Source: Candidatus Woesearchaeota archaeon (GTDB taxonomy: Archaea; Nanobdellota; Nanobdellia; SCGC-AAA011-G17; JACQNH01). From it: DNA of 13,600 bases. The position numbers were made by a program, and so were the translations under genes. Below are positions 1 through 6,810 of the stretch, piece after piece. The DNA lies in assembly GCA_016203175.1 (NCBI GenBank), contig JACQNH010000087.1:1-13600 (forward strand), given 5' to 3'. How positions within the stretch are numbered: the first letter of the stretch is position 1; the number at the start of each line of letters is the position of its first letter. The notes under the pieces are model-generated. The model had not been told where the DNA came from. It did no database searches and saw only the letters and a list, made by a program, of their open reading frames with translations.

Positions 1-1
1 A

Positions 2-973
2 ATTTTATCATCTATATTTTTATTTTTGACCCATCCTTCATTCTTGCTTTTAACAATTTCCTTTATGCTTTATCCCATACTTCTTAAAATTGTAAACATA
101 AAAATAAATGAAAATAGAAAAGAAGCAATAGTATTTTTTATTATTCTTTCGTTATTAGCATCTATTTTAATATTCAAAAGCAATCTTTTAGAAATGGGTT
201 TTAGTACAATCTTCCAAAACATTCCTGATCAAATCAAACAAAATTTTTTTAAAGCAATAAACCCTTTTGAAATTGTTTCTGGAATTGGTCTAATAACATT
301 AATTTTTGGTCTAATAGGTATTTCTTATGGTTTATTTAAATTAAAAAAAGCATCTATATTTTTAATTTCATCTCTAATCCTTACTTTATTCTTACTTTTA
401 GCTTTTAAATTAATAGAATTTAATACTGGCATCTTGATTTTAGGTTTATCCCTAACTATACTTTCATCATTAGGAATTAAAATATTTTTTTCATATATTT
501 CTAAAACTAAATTATATAAATTAAAACCCTTATTTTTATTCTTAATTATTATATTTGCAATTCTAACCTCAATTATTCCATCAATCACGCAAGCGTTAAA
601 CTTAGATGTAGTAATGACTAAGGAAATAGAAGCAATAAAATTTTTAGAAACAAAAACCTCAAAGCTATCAACAATTGCATCTTCTCCAATAGAAGGTCAT
701 TTAATTAATTTTGCAAAAAGAAGAAACATAGCTGATACATATTATTTAGGAGCCCCAGATACAACAGAAAGATTTGAAGACTTAAAAACTTTATTTACAA
801 CAGAATTTTCTTCAGTTGCAAAACAGATAATCTCCAAGTATGGTATTGACTATATTTTATTATCAAAACACGTAAAGAAATTTTATAAGGTTGATAAATT
901 GTCTTTTATAGATAAATGTATAAAACAGGTATTTAAAAATGAAGAAGCAGAAATTTATTCCACAGAATGTTAA
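2..973 (+). CDS. GT-C-like multipass membrane protein, 5'-truncated by window edge
   Basis: The reading frame is open to the left edge, so the first possible start (TTG at 26) is probably internal and the gene begins outside the window. About six hydrophobic membrane segments are visible, followed by a soluble C-terminal domain of roughly 110 residues. That domain contains the pattern GHLINFAKRRNIAD (about nt 694-738), which the next gene repeats as GHWINYFAERKNIAD. The layout (many TM helices, then an outward-facing soluble domain with a G-[HY]-x-I-x(4)-R-x-x-x-x-D element) resembles STT3/AglB and related GT-C glycosyltransferases, which use lipid-linked sugars in the membrane. The canonical WWDYG motif is absent, so the GT-C assignment is inference. 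The natural C-terminus aligns with that of the downstream paralogue. The two genes overlap by 35 nt and are probably co-transcribed. Confidence 0.7.
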   Translation: MLSSIFLFLTHPSFLLLTISFMLYPILLKIVNIKINENRKEAIVFFIILSLLASILIFKSNLLEMGFSTIFQNIPDQIKQNFFKAINPFEIVSGIGLITLIFGLIGISYGLFKLKKASIFLISSLILTLFLLLAFKLIEFNTGILILGLSLTILSSLGIKIFFSYISKTKLYKLKPLFLFLIIIFAILTSIIPSITQALNLDVVMTKEIEAIKFLETKTSKLSTIASSPIEGHLINFAKRRNIADTYYLGAPDTTERFEDLKTLFTTEFSSVAKQIISKYGIDYILLSKHVKKFYKVDKLSFIDKCIKQVFKNEEAEIYSTEC

Positions 974-2384
974 TCTAAGCAGTAAACAGTTAGTATGCAT
1001 ATTTTTAATATTTATTTTTATAATTTTTTTACTTTCTCTGAGAACAATAAATTATCCACCTGGTGAAGATTCTTATCTAACCTTAAAACTAGTAAATGAA
1101 TTTTTAAAAAATCCTTCATTAATAATAAAAGATACTTTAAGTTTTTCATCTCGCCTTAATCCTTTTTTTTCTTTAACAGAAACTTTAATAGCTTTGATCT
1201 CTTTAGCAACTAAATTACAACCTTTTATCATAGCAAAAGCCTTCTCATATCTATTCTCAACATTAACATTAATACTTTTTATCTTAATTTTAAAAGAACT
1301 GAAAGTCAACAATAAGATTACTTTTCTTTCTACTTTAATATTTCTTTTCTCTCCAGCTTTTATCTACTTAATCTCAACTACATCGCAATATTTTATGTCT
1401 TTATTCTTAACTACTTTAATATTTTATTTATTCTTAAAATCTTATTATAAACTGTTTTCCTTCTTTTTATTTCTATTCCCCTTTATAAATCCTTTAGCAG
1501 CCTTAATAACAATTTTATTCACAACTATTCTAATTATAATCAAAAACAAAAAGTTTCTTTATTTATTGTTGCCCCCCTATTTAACTTTAATATTTTACCT
1601 TGCCTATCTAATTTACCTATTAAAATTCTCAACTTATTTTAATATACTCCAGAATATTAATCCTTTATCCTTGATTATCTCTGATTTTGGATTTCAACCC
1701 GGTTTATCAATTTTTCTTTTAATCAGCGCAGTTTATGGCCTAATTCCTTTATGGAAAAAAGTTCATCACTCAAAAACATTATACCTTTTTGTAACAATAC
1801 TTTTTATTTTATCCTTCTTTTCTAAATTTGCCTTAATTTTATTAGCTCCTTTTGCATCTATCTTGGCTTCAAATGGTCTTTTAAATCTGCACTACAAAAA
1901 ATGGGCTTCAAATGGTTTAAAAGCAGTAACAGTTGCAGCATTAATGTTTGGTATTTTTTTATCCAGTTTTACCTTTGTCTTTAATCATCCAACTCAATTA
2001 CCCAATAAAGAAGTCATAGGTGCTTTAGCATATCTAAAAATTAATTCACCGGAAAATTCAATCATATTATCAGACCCTTCTCGCGGTCATTGGATTAACT
2101 ATTTTGCAGAAAGAAAAAATATAGCGGATTCAAATACTTTCTTAGCACCAGAAGCAAAAGAAAGATTAAATGATATTGATAGATTATTTAAAACAAGAGA
2201 CATTAGTAAATTCAATGAGATATCAAAGAAATATAAAATAAATTACATCTTTATTGATTCAGATTTAAAAAAACAATTATGGAAAACTGATGAAGAGGGT
2301 TTGCAATTTATTATAAAAAATAATCCAGATATAGTTAAATTTTATAAAAATAATAATGCTGAAATTTGGAGAATAGTTTCATAA
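939..2384 (+). CDS. GT-C-like membrane glycosyltransferase, tandem paralogue
   Basis: This is a 481-residue integral membrane protein. It has a lysine-rich N-terminus, a first TM segment at about residues 18-33, then PPGEDSY at 40-46 in the first outer loop. That acidic motif occupies the place where GT-C enzymes carry their D/E catalytic or metal residues. Many further hydrophobic segments follow to about residue 350. The soluble C-terminal domain contains GHWINYFAERKNIAD and aligns end to end with the C-terminus of the preceding gene, so the two are paralogues from a tandem duplication. A role in transferring sugars from a lipid carrier at the cell surface is inferred. The ATG at 939 lies inside the upstream gene and is the only good start before the first TM helix. 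The gene ends 2 nt from the convergent vapC stop. Substrate unknown. Confidence 0.75.
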   Translation: MKKQKFIPQNVNLSSKQLVCIFLIFIFIIFLLSLRTINYPPGEDSYLTLKLVNEFLKNPSLIIKDTLSFSSRLNPFFSLTETLIALISLATKLQPFIIAKAFSYLFSTLTLILFILILKELKVNNKITFLSTLIFLFSPAFIYLISTTSQYFMSLFLTTLIFYLFLKSYYKLFSFFLFLFPFINPLAALITILFTTILIIIKNKKFLYLLLPPYLTLIFYLAYLIYLLKFSTYFNILQNINPLSLIISDFGFQPGLSIFLLISAVYGLIPLWKKVHHSKTLYLFVTILFILSFFSKFALILLAPFASILASNGLLNLHYKKWASNGLKAVTVAALMFGIFLSSFTFVFNHPTQLPNKEVIGALAYLKINSPENSIILSDPSRGHWINYFAERKNIADSNTFLAPEAKERLNDIDRLFKTRDISKFNEISKKYKINYIFIDSDLKKQLWKTDEEGLQFIIKNNPDIVKFYKNNNAEIWRIVS

Positions 2385-2386
2385 CT

Positions 2387-2755
2387 TTATTTAACAAATT
2401 CTACATTTTCTAAATTTTCAAATTCTTTATCCCCTGTAAGGAATTTTACATTCAATTTCTTAGCAAATATATAACCAATGCAATCTGTCATTGATAAGTC
2501 ATTTTTTTTATTTCTATGTCTAAATTTCATTGCTTCTTTAATCACCTCAGCATCTATTTTTAAAATAAATTGTGAATATTTATTTAGATAATCCTCATAA
2601 TTAGGGACATTTTCTTTTATTAAATTATAGCAAAGCTCAGCAAAAATAAAATCAGTTATTATAATTTTAGAATCAAGATAATTTATATAGTTTTTATTGC
2701 CATTTATAACCTCGATAATTGCATAAGTATCGAATAAAAAAATTTCTTCATTCAT
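2387..2755 (-). CDS. vapC: PIN-domain toxin (VapC-like ribonuclease)
   Basis: This small PIN-domain protein carries the expected acidic set. Numbered from the ATG at 2755, these are D9 in FLFDTYAII, E40 in FAELCYNL, D91 in SMTDCIGYIFAKKL and D109 in LTGDKEF. Such proteins are Mg2+-dependent RNases and act as toxins in VapBC modules. I chose the ATG at 2755 because it overlaps the antitoxin stop (ATGAATGA), the usual translational coupling in these pairs, and places the first strand of the PIN fold right at the N-terminus. An in-frame ATG at 2779 would add eight residues. The gene follows the AbrB-type antitoxin directly and converges with the GT-C gene. The catalytic set appears complete, so the toxin is probably active. 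Its RNA target cannot be read from the sequence. Confidence 0.88.
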   Translation of the reverse strand: MNEEIFLFDTYAIIEVINGNKNYINYLDSKIIITDFIFAELCYNLIKENVPNYEDYLNKYSQFILKIDAEVIKEAMKFRHRNKKNDLSMTDCIGYIFAKKLNVKFLTGDKEFENLENVEFVK

Positions 2756-2969
2756 TGTAAAGTGCTTTATCCATTTCATCTATCAATTTTTGTACAGGCT
2801 TTTTAAATCTAAAAGTTCCAAATGTAGCTCTTAAAACATTGCTCTTTCTTCCTAACACAGCTATTATTGTATCTCCCTCACTTAACCTTTCTTTTCGAGC
2901 TTCTCTTAAAGGGATTACAATCCCCAAGGAGTTCCCCCATTTCCTTAATTTGGTTTTTACTTTAAACAT
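2748..2969 (-). CDS. vapB: AbrB/MazE-type antitoxin (VapB-like)
   Basis: This 73-residue protein has an N-terminal swapped-hairpin AbrB/SpoVT/MazE DNA-binding domain: K-x-R-K-W-G-N-S-L-G-I-V-I-P at about residues 7-20, then a short acidic loop with LSEGDTI. The C-terminal part (about residues 45-73, with FRFKKPVQKLIDEMDKAL) would be the toxin-wrapping segment. In this family the antitoxin binds its own promoter and neutralises the PIN toxin encoded just downstream, overlapping here by 8 nt. A TATA-like box lies about 22-31 nt upstream of the ATG and nothing resembling a Shine-Dalgarno site precedes it, so the transcript is probably leaderless. This would give the module its own autoregulated promoter, separate from the gene upstream on the same strand. 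Confidence 0.88.
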   Translation of the reverse strand: MFKVKTKLRKWGNSLGIVIPLREARKERLSEGDTIIAVLGRKSNVLRATFGTFRFKKPVQKLIDEMDKALYNE

Positions 2970-2990
2970 ATATAAACGGTATAATTAGTA

Positions 2991-3000
2991 CTATATAAAA
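2991..3000 (-). promoter_or_regulatory. TATA box of vapBC
   Basis: Read on the minus strand this is TTTTATATAG, centred about 26 nt upstream of the vapB ATG. The predicted transcription start falls at or within a base or two of the start codon. The box sits between the stop of the upstream metallo-beta-lactamase-fold gene and vapB. Confidence 0.6.
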
Positions 3001-3009
3001 TTTTCTAAT

Positions 3010-3726
3010 TTAAATTCTTAATTTCATTCCATCATAAGCAGGTAAAGCTTTAGAACAAATTTTTTTAATTTCTTTTCTTAAACTTTCATATTTCGGTGCT
3101 GTCTTCCCAATTTGAGTAAAAATAATCTTCTTAACATTCCAGTTACAAATTTTTGGCAATACTTCTTTAATATCCAAATGTGCTATTAATTTTTTTTCCC
3201 ACATTGCCCCATCAATAATTAAAATTTTACTCTTTTTACTATATTTTTCTAAATCTTTATTTAACTCCCCAACATCAGAGGCATAAACTAATTTTAAATC
3301 TGGAAAATAAAAACCTAAAGTTGGAAATCCTTTTTGAATAGAATGCTTAATTTTAAATGCAATTACCTTTAAATTATCAATTTTAAAATCTTTATATGGT
3401 TTAACATTTATAAATTCAAGATTATTAATAGATTTAAACTCATTTTTTATTTTTTTAATTGTCTCTTTTAACGAATACAACCTTATTCTATCCGCACATA
3501 CTTTCTTTTGCCATCCCCTTAACTGGTTCATTCCACCAATAGCATCTTTATGGGCATGAGTTATCAAAATTGCCTTGATATTATTAATGCCTTTAATTTG
3601 TTTTTTGAAATGATTTGTTACATCCACTAAAACCCCATCAATTAAAATACTAGATTCTAACCTTTTAGACCTCCCTTTACCTTTTATTCCTCCAACAGGT
3701 CCGGTTCCTAAAAATAAAATTTCCAT
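3010..3726 (-). CDS. Metallo-beta-lactamase-fold protein with incomplete metal site
   Basis: This 238-residue protein has the MBL fold signature: ILFLGTGPVGG at the N-terminus (the RNase Z/PhnP-type opening), THAHKDAIGG at 56-65, H128 in KIKHSIQKG, D151 in YASDVGEL and AHLD at 182-185. It lies nearest the RNase Z/PhnP-like hydrolases. In place of the standard HxHxDH it has H57-x-H59-x-D61-A62, and the last-motif His (usually T-H) is Q205. Two ligands of the second metal are therefore missing, while the site-1 ligands (H57, H59, H128) and D151 remain. It may be a mononuclear enzyme or have lost catalysis. It has its own TATA box and diverges from the GT2 gene. Substrate not assigned. Confidence 0.78.
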   Translation of the reverse strand: MEILFLGTGPVGGIKGKGRSKRLESSILIDGVLVDVTNHFKKQIKGINNIKAILITHAHKDAIGGMNQLRGWQKKVCADRIRLYSLKETIKKIKNEFKSINNLEFINVKPYKDFKIDNLKVIAFKIKHSIQKGFPTLGFYFPDLKLVYASDVGELNKDLEKYSKKSKILIIDGAMWEKKLIAHLDIKEVLPKICNWNVKKIIFTQIGKTAPKYESLRKEIKKICSKALPAYDGMKLRI

Positions 3727-3750
3727 ATATTAACTAAATTATCTTTAAAT

Positions 3751-3760
3751 ATAAATATAA
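3751..3760 (-). promoter_or_regulatory. TATA box of the MBL-fold gene
   Basis: The minus-strand reading is TTATATTTAT, centred about 29 nt upstream of the ATG at 3726. There is no Shine-Dalgarno-like purine run before the start, which fits a leaderless or very short-leader mRNA. Confidence 0.5.
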
Positions 3761-3774
3761 CTAAAACATAAAAA

Positions 3775-3784
3775 TATTTATAAT
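3775..3784 (+). promoter_or_regulatory. TATA box of the GT2 glycosyltransferase gene
   Basis: TATTTATAAT is centred about 27 nt upstream of the ATG at 3807, so transcription should start at the initiation codon. It shares the 80-nt intergenic region with the divergent MBL-fold promoter. Confidence 0.55.
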
Positions 3785-3806
3785 CCCAATATAACCCCAT
3801 TTAAAA

Positions 3807-5081
3807 ATGATTAACGTATACTTTTCGGAGGTAGTATTAGCAATAGTCTATTTTGCAGCTTTATATTATAATGTATTCTGGTTATTAACTTTATTAGAAA
3901 AAAAGGAAATTAATAAGAAACATTGGAAAATTCTTCCTTCGATATCAGTCTTAATCCCGGCTTATAATGAAGAAGATTCCATTAAAGAAACCATTAAATC
4001 AGTTTTAAATCTAGATTACCCTAAAGATAAACTAAAAATTATAGTTATTAACGATGGTAGCACAGATAATACAAAAGAAATTGTTGAAAATTTAATAAAG
4101 CAAAATTCAAATTTAATCTTGATAAATCAAAAAAATGGTGGAAAAGCAAATGCTCTAAATAATGCTTTAAAACAAATTGACTCAGAATTTATAGCAACCT
4201 TAGATGCAGATTCATTTGTTATAAAAGATACTTTGAAAAATCTATTGCCTTATTTTTGTGATAAAGAGATTGCTGCAGTTCTCCCCTCAATGAAAATTAA
4301 AGATCCTAAAAATGTTTTGCAGAGAATACAAAGAATTGAATATACAATAAATACCTTTTTTAGAATGTTGAATGAAAGGTCAAATTGCATTCACGTTACA
4401 CCAGGACCTTTTTCTCTTTACAGGACTTCGGTTTTAAAAAAATTAAATGGTTTTGATGAAAATTGTATCACAGAAGATTTGGAATTAGCTGTAAGAATAC
4501 AAAAAAATAATTATAAAATCTTGCAAACATATGATGCAGAGGTTTACACTTTACCCCCTAAAACAATTAAAGGTTTATTTTATCAAAGAAAAAGGTGGTA
4601 TAAAGGCGGTTTTTTAGCTTGTTTAAAACATAAAGATTTAATGTTTAACAAGAATTATGGTGATTTTGGCTTTATGAGAATGCCTTCAATTTTAATTTTG
4701 CCGTTCTTATCAATAATAATGTTTCTCACACTAGCTAATGATATAAAATCAAGTATTTTTAGAGTTTTCAATCATTTAAGTATGGTAGACTTTGATATAT
4801 TAACTATAATTAAAAACTTTGAATTCAACTATCATCTTTTGGATTTAAAATTTGTTAATGTTTCTATTGTTCTAATATCAATCTTAATGTCTATAGTTAT
4901 TGCTATTTACGCTCATAAATTAATAAATGAAAAAATCAGCAAATATGGTAATACTGTTAAATCCCTGCTTTATTACATGTTTATACACCCATTATTTCTC
5001 GCAATTGTTTTTATAGTTGTTACCTATAGTGCTATATTTGATAAAAATTATAAATGGTATAGTGCTGGAAAAAGAAAATAA
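3807..5081 (+). CDS. Membrane GT2 family processive-type glycosyltransferase
   Basis: This 424-residue GT2 enzyme of the chitin/cellulose/hyaluronan synthase-like type has one N-terminal TM helix (about 8-28), a cytoplasmic GT-A catalytic domain, and a C-terminal membrane region with about three helices (near 290-310, 353-370, 392-412). The catalytic motifs are intact: VLIPAYNEED (48-57), NDGS with D83, the DxD metal site DAD (133-135), TED with the putative base D224, and QRKRW (260-264), which marks processive GT2 enzymes. It would use a nucleotide sugar to extend a polysaccharide or transfer to a membrane lipid; the sugar cannot be read from the sequence. It is monocistronic with its own leaderless-type promoter. 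With the GT-C pair and the GT4 gene it makes this a surface-glycan neighbourhood. Confidence 0.9.
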   Translation: MINVYFSEVVLAIVYFAALYYNVFWLLTLLEKKEINKKHWKILPSISVLIPAYNEEDSIKETIKSVLNLDYPKDKLKIIVINDGSTDNTKEIVENLIKQNSNLILINQKNGGKANALNNALKQIDSEFIATLDADSFVIKDTLKNLLPYFCDKEIAAVLPSMKIKDPKNVLQRIQRIEYTINTFFRMLNERSNCIHVTPGPFSLYRTSVLKKLNGFDENCITEDLELAVRIQKNNYKILQTYDAEVYTLPPKTIKGLFYQRKRWYKGGFLACLKHKDLMFNKNYGDFGFMRMPSILILPFLSIIMFLTLANDIKSSIFRVFNHLSMVDFDILTIIKNFEFNYHLLDLKFVNVSIVLISILMSIVIAIYAHKLINEKISKYGNTVKSLLYYMFIHPLFLAIVFIVVTYSAIFDKNYKWYSAGKRK

Positions 5082-5106
5082 GCATAACTCGATTTCAACT
5101 AATCCC

Positions 5107-5112
5107 TTTTTT
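5107..5112 (+). terminator. Possible oligo-T terminator of the GT2 gene
   Basis: CCCTTTTTTATATTTATAATATTTAT begins about 22 nt after the GT2 stop codon. Archaeal RNA polymerase terminates at T-rich tracts without a hairpin. In DNA this AT-rich the signal is weak evidence. Confidence 0.3.
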
Positions 5113-5239
5113 ATATTTATAATATTTATCCCCCTATACTTCTGGATTTAGTGGAAGAAAATGAATTTTTAAAAATTACCCTATCTTATATCCAATCTTT
5201 TATTTTCCTCTAAATATTAAAACAACAGAATTAAAAACC

Positions 5240-5547
5240 TTATGCTTTTGCTGAGGACGGATGTCTTTCATACGTAGAACCTTTGTCTTTTAAATCATCT
5301 CGTTTTATAATATATTTTTTTAAAACACCATAATTTGTTTTTTTATTTAATAATTGTTTATATAATGGACTAAATTAGATTTTTTATACTTTTCAAGATC
5401 AGTAAATTTTCTGGATTTTTCTTTCTGATATTTGATTCTCAAGCCAGGTAAAACCTTTCCTTCTTTGTTTCTAATTAAAAAGCTCGGTTGCCAAAAAAAT
5501 GAGCCCCCTTTGTCCCTTATAACAAAGTATTTTAAATAGGGATTTTT
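5240..5547 (-). pseudogene. Frameshifted remnant of an unrecognised gene
   Basis: The 476-base gap between the GT2 gene and tRNA-Arg holds no intact gene, but its right part is coding-like on the minus strand. From 5547 down to about 5372 one frame reads as a plausible protein (it contains YLKYFVIRDKGGSFFWQPSF and KVLPGLRIKYQKEKSRKF). A one-base shift near 5371-5375 then connects it to a second frame (with SPLYKQLLNKK, YGVLKKYIIKRDDLKDKG and YERHPSSAKA) that ends at the TAA at 5240-5242. Neither half has an ATG, and a stop at 5548-5550 closes the 5' side just before the tRNA gene. Together they would make about 102 residues, rich in Lys and aromatic residues. I do not recognise the family. 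Nothing is visible in 5113-5239. Confidence 0.5.
5530..5538 (+). promoter_or_regulatory. TATA box of tRNA-Arg
   Basis: TTTTAAATA is centred about 24 nt before the first base of the tRNA, the normal archaeal spacing. It lies inside the coding-like remnant on the opposite strand. Confidence 0.5.
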
Positions 5548-5557
5548 CTAATTATAC

Positions 5558-5632
5558 GCTCCTGTAGCTCAGCATGGATAGAGCATTAGCCTTCTAAGCT
5601 AAAGGTCGCAGGTTCAAATCCTGTCTGGAGCA
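5558..5632 (+). tRNA. tRNA-Arg, anticodon TCT
   Basis: The cloverleaf folds by eye: acceptor GCTCCTG (5558-5564) with CTGGAGC (5625-5631); D stem GCTC/GAGC (5567-5570/5581-5584); anticodon stem TTAGC/GCTAA (5586-5590/5598-5602) around the loop CTTCTAA with anticodon TCT at 5593-5595; five-base variable loop; T stem GCAGG/CCTGT (5608-5612/5620-5624) with TTCAAAT loop; discriminator A at 5632. It decodes AGA (and AGG by wobble). No intron and no encoded CCA are seen. One oddity is a U6:U67 mismatch in the acceptor stem. The tRNA faces the argS operon head to head at its 3' end and overlaps the last codons of the GT4 gene on the other strand. Confidence 0.93.
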
Positions 5633-6810
5633 TTTTTTTTATGAATTTTATTTAATTTTAATAACCATTTATAAAGTTCTCTTGTTTTTGTTATCATATT
5701 CTCTACAGAATAATTTTCTTTAGCATATTTATAAACTTTCTCAGATTTATCTAATACTAACCTATTTGATTCTATAAGTTTCAATAAAATCTTAATAACT
5801 CTCCCTATATTCTTAACAGGAACTGAAAACACAATCTTTTTTGGGAACACTTTTTCTATTCTACTCCCCCTAGTTGTTATTATAACATTTTTGGTTAATG
5901 CAGCCTCTAACTTAGTCAATCCAAAAGTTTCCACATGACTTAAAGAACAATAAATTTTAGATTTTGAGTATTCCTCATATAATTTATTTCTTGAAAGTTG
6001 TCCTTTAAATATCAAATTTTTGGAGGAATAATAGTTTTCTTTTAATTTTTTTTCTAAAGGTCCTGTACCTATAATAACAAATTTATATCCAGAATATTTA
6101 AGTCTTCTTGCTATCTTTAAAAAATCATATACCCCTTTTTCTTTCACCAATCTGCCAACAAATAAGACAATATTCTTTTTTTTAGAATATTTCTGTCTTA
6201 TTTCAACCCCATGAGGTATAATAAAGATCTTTTTACTTTTTACATTATCGTAATTTTTAACCAAAAAATTTTTATATACTTTACCAAAGGTTATAATAGC
6301 ATCACAATGACTAAAAAAATCGTTTTCTAAAGAAGTTATATCATTAAAATCTTCAATTGTTGGTATTTTTTTCATTCCGGAATATTGTTTTTCTAGAAAA
6401 TGTGCTGTGTATACTAAAGGAACATTGTAATATTCGGCTATTTTCTTGCTCGCAATCATTACTAGCCAAGAATGGCAATGAATAATAGAGGGCTTTGTTT
6501 TATTAGAAGAATAAAATTTTTTGATTCTCTTTACTAAATTTAAATTCCAAGCTATTAAAAGTTCGAAATCCTTATAAACTTCCTTATTTCTAAATTTATT
6601 TATTAATAAGCATTCATCTACAAATTTATCTGTAGAAATATTTACAAATTTAGATTTCAAACCTTTGTTTTTTGAGGCTATATCCACAATATATTCTTTA
6701 GAAAGATGTTTATATAAACTTGAGATATTATCTGCAACACCCCAAATTCTATTGGGGGGGGTATCATAAGATACTATTAAAAGCCTATTTTTTTTCAAAG
6801 AGCATAGCAT
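5614..6810 (-). CDS. GT4 family glycosyltransferase (GT-B fold)
   Basis: This 398-residue cytosolic retaining glycosyltransferase is the last gene of the argS operon. The N-terminal Rossmann domain has the donor/acceptor loop region IWGVADNISSLYKHL (22-36) and HCHSWL (111-116). The C-terminal domain has FVGRLVKEKG (217-226, R220 and K225 for diphosphate), VIIGTGP (245-251) and the EX7E pair E294/E302 in ETFGLTKLE, so all key GT4 residues are present. MshA and BshA are members of this family, but the acceptor cannot be assigned. I chose the ATG at 6810, which overlaps the upstream gene by 26 nt; the open frame continues upstream to an ATG at 6894. A run of eight C residues lies at codons 16-19. 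The final residues (NAPDRI) are encoded by the antisense of tRNA-Arg. Confidence 0.88.
   Translation of the reverse strand: MLCSLKKNRLLIVSYDTPPNRIWGVADNISSLYKHLSKEYIVDIASKNKGLKSKFVNISTDKFVDECLLINKFRNKEVYKDFELLIAWNLNLVKRIKKFYSSNKTKPSIIHCHSWLVMIASKKIAEYYNVPLVYTAHFLEKQYSGMKKIPTIEDFNDITSLENDFFSHCDAIITFGKVYKNFLVKNYDNVKSKKIFIIPHGVEIRQKYSKKKNIVLFVGRLVKEKGVYDFLKIARRLKYSGYKFVIIGTGPLEKKLKENYYSSKNLIFKGQLSRNKLYEEYSKSKIYCSLSHVETFGLTKLEAALTKNVIITTRGSRIEKVFPKKIVFSVPVKNIGRVIKILLKLIESNRLVLDKSEKVYKYAKENYSVENMITKTRELYKWLLKLNKIHKKNAPDRI
5633..5640 (+). terminator. Oligo-T terminator of tRNA-Arg
   Basis: Eight consecutive T residues follow the discriminator base directly, the usual archaeal termination signal for a short RNA transcript. 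Confidence 0.55.

Noticed and set aside
325..588. Open frame on the minus strand inside the first GT-C-like gene
   Set aside because: It lies opposite a well-supported membrane-protein gene, and its lysine/asparagine-rich translation is typical of the antisense of AT-rich TM segments.
1073..1312. Open frame on the minus strand inside the second GT-C-like gene
   Set aside because: Antisense shadow with no domain, promoter or ribosome-binding site.
5082..5239. Possible small RNA or short gene after the GT2 gene
   Set aside because: Only AT-rich sequence with T tracts; no paired C/D-box or H/ACA pattern and no open frame beyond a few codons.
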